Positions 13,854-14,287 of a stretch of DNA of 14,287 nucleotides are shown in pieces. Under the pieces are notes generated by a model. It searched no databases, was not told the origin of the DNA, and worked only from the letters and a program-made list of their open reading frames with translations. Origin of the DNA: Sphingomonadaceae bacterium (lineage in GTDB: Bacteria; Pseudomonadota; Alphaproteobacteria; Sphingomonadales; Sphingomonadaceae); contig JACVCM010000080.1 in assembly GCA_016742125.1 (NCBI GenBank), positions 1 through 14,287 of the forward strand, written 5' to 3'. The position numbers were made by a program, and so were the translations under genes. Position 1 is the first letter of the stretch, and each line of letters opens with the position of its first letter.

Positions 13854-14287
13854 GCATCATCGAACCCAGGCCGCAGTTTCTGGAACGGGTTGACGGCATC
13901 CGCCTCGCCTATCGCTATCTGGCAGGGCGGGGTCCTGCCATCGTCTTTCTGCCCGGCTATATGTCCGACATGCAAGGCGGCAAGGCGCAAGCTCTTACGG
14001 CATGGGCGCAAGCCGAAGGCCGCGCTATGTTGCGGCTGGACTATTCGGGCTGCGGCGAGAGCGGTGGTGCGTTCGAGGACGGCACGCTCGATATCTGGCG
14101 CGACGACGTGCTGGCGGTGATCCGGCATGTTGTCCAGGGCCCGATCCTCCTCATCGGCTCGTCCATGGGTGGGTGGCTGATGCTTCTGGTCGCGGAAGCA
14201 CTGGGCACGCAGGTTTCTGCCCTGGTCGGCATCGCCGCCGCTCCCGATTTTACCGATTGGGATTTCGACGATGCAGATAGTGGCGCG
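13850..14287 (+). CDS. Alpha/beta hydrolase, ABHD10-like (3' partial)
   Basis: The first 146 residues of an alpha/beta-fold hydrolase cut off by the window end. Visible parts are the oxyanion-hole strand AIVFLPGYMSDMQGGKA (30-46), the DYSGCGESGG turn (64-73), GTLDIWRDD (78-86) and the nucleophile elbow GSSMGG with S105. The MSDMxGxKA and GSSMGGW pattern resembles the mitochondrial thioesterase/esterase ABHD10 family, which suggests an acyl-thioester or ester substrate (inference). The acid and histidine of the triad lie outside the window. The likely start is TTG at 13850, overlapping the TGA of the DUF6356 gene (TTGA). No ATG lies near the N-terminus, and the first in-frame one is Met38, too deep in the fold. 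Confidence 0.85.
   Translation, partial: MSIIEPRPQFLERVDGIRLAYRYLAGRGPAIVFLPGYMSDMQGGKAQALTAWAQAEGRAMLRLDYSGCGESGGAFEDGTLDIWRDDVLAVIRHVVQGPILLIGSSMGGWLMLLVAEALGTQVSALVGIAAAPDFTDWDFDDADSGA

Overview
The window looks like a chromosomal segment of an alphaproteobacterium of the order Sphingomonadales. The evidence is a GapR (DUF2312) gene, a DUF1244 protein, a DUF6356 protein, the gene order yebC, ruvC, ruvA, ruvB, ybgC, tolQ, tolR, tolA, tolB, pal, high G+C, and dispersed palindromic repeats of a type I associate with sphingomonads. I cannot name a genus. All functional genes but one lie on the + strand. No stretch longer than about 165 bases lacks a gene. I saw no tRNA, rRNA, CRISPR array or transposase gene.

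Layout. (1) 1-2519: small housekeeping and orphan genes, namely a possible tail of an upstream gene, a DUF1244 protein, a secreted amidohydrolase, GapR and a YbjQ-family protein. (2) 2595-6546: yebC, then ruvC, ruvA and ruvB for Holliday-junction processing. ruvA and ruvB are separated by a minus-strand GIY-YIG nuclease gene boxed by perfect inverted repeats, and by a GFA-type zinc protein. (3) 6710-11245: the whole Tol-Pal envelope operon, ybgC-tolQ-tolR-tolA-tolB-pal, with tight spacing. (4) 11381-14287: a polytopic DUF898 (YjgN-like) membrane protein, a membrane-anchored M48 zinc protease, a small DUF6356 protein and an ABHD10-like alpha/beta hydrolase cut by the window end. The first two are 2 bases apart and the last two overlap by 4.

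The most striking structure is at 4696-5100. Two identical 30-base sequences in opposite orientation, each a hairpin (8-bp stem, 5-nt loop), enclose a 105-residue single-domain GIY-YIG endonuclease gene. That gene has clearly lower G+C (155 of 300 by hand count for 4741-5040) than neighbouring ruvA and ruvB (about two thirds in sampled 60-base rows). The same hairpin unit appears 2.6 kb away at 2090-2177 as an empty inverted pair, with paired compensatory changes in one arm. This resembles the REP/REPIN and RAYT arrangement (palindrome plus dedicated nuclease), but with a GIY-YIG enzyme in place of a Y1 transposase. I propose it as a candidate repeat-mobilising or repeat-maintaining unit. Two other palindromic families sit in gene gaps. 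A C-rich/G-rich one supplies the ribosome-binding tracts of ruvC and tolR, and a different long inverted repeat lies between ruvC and ruvA.
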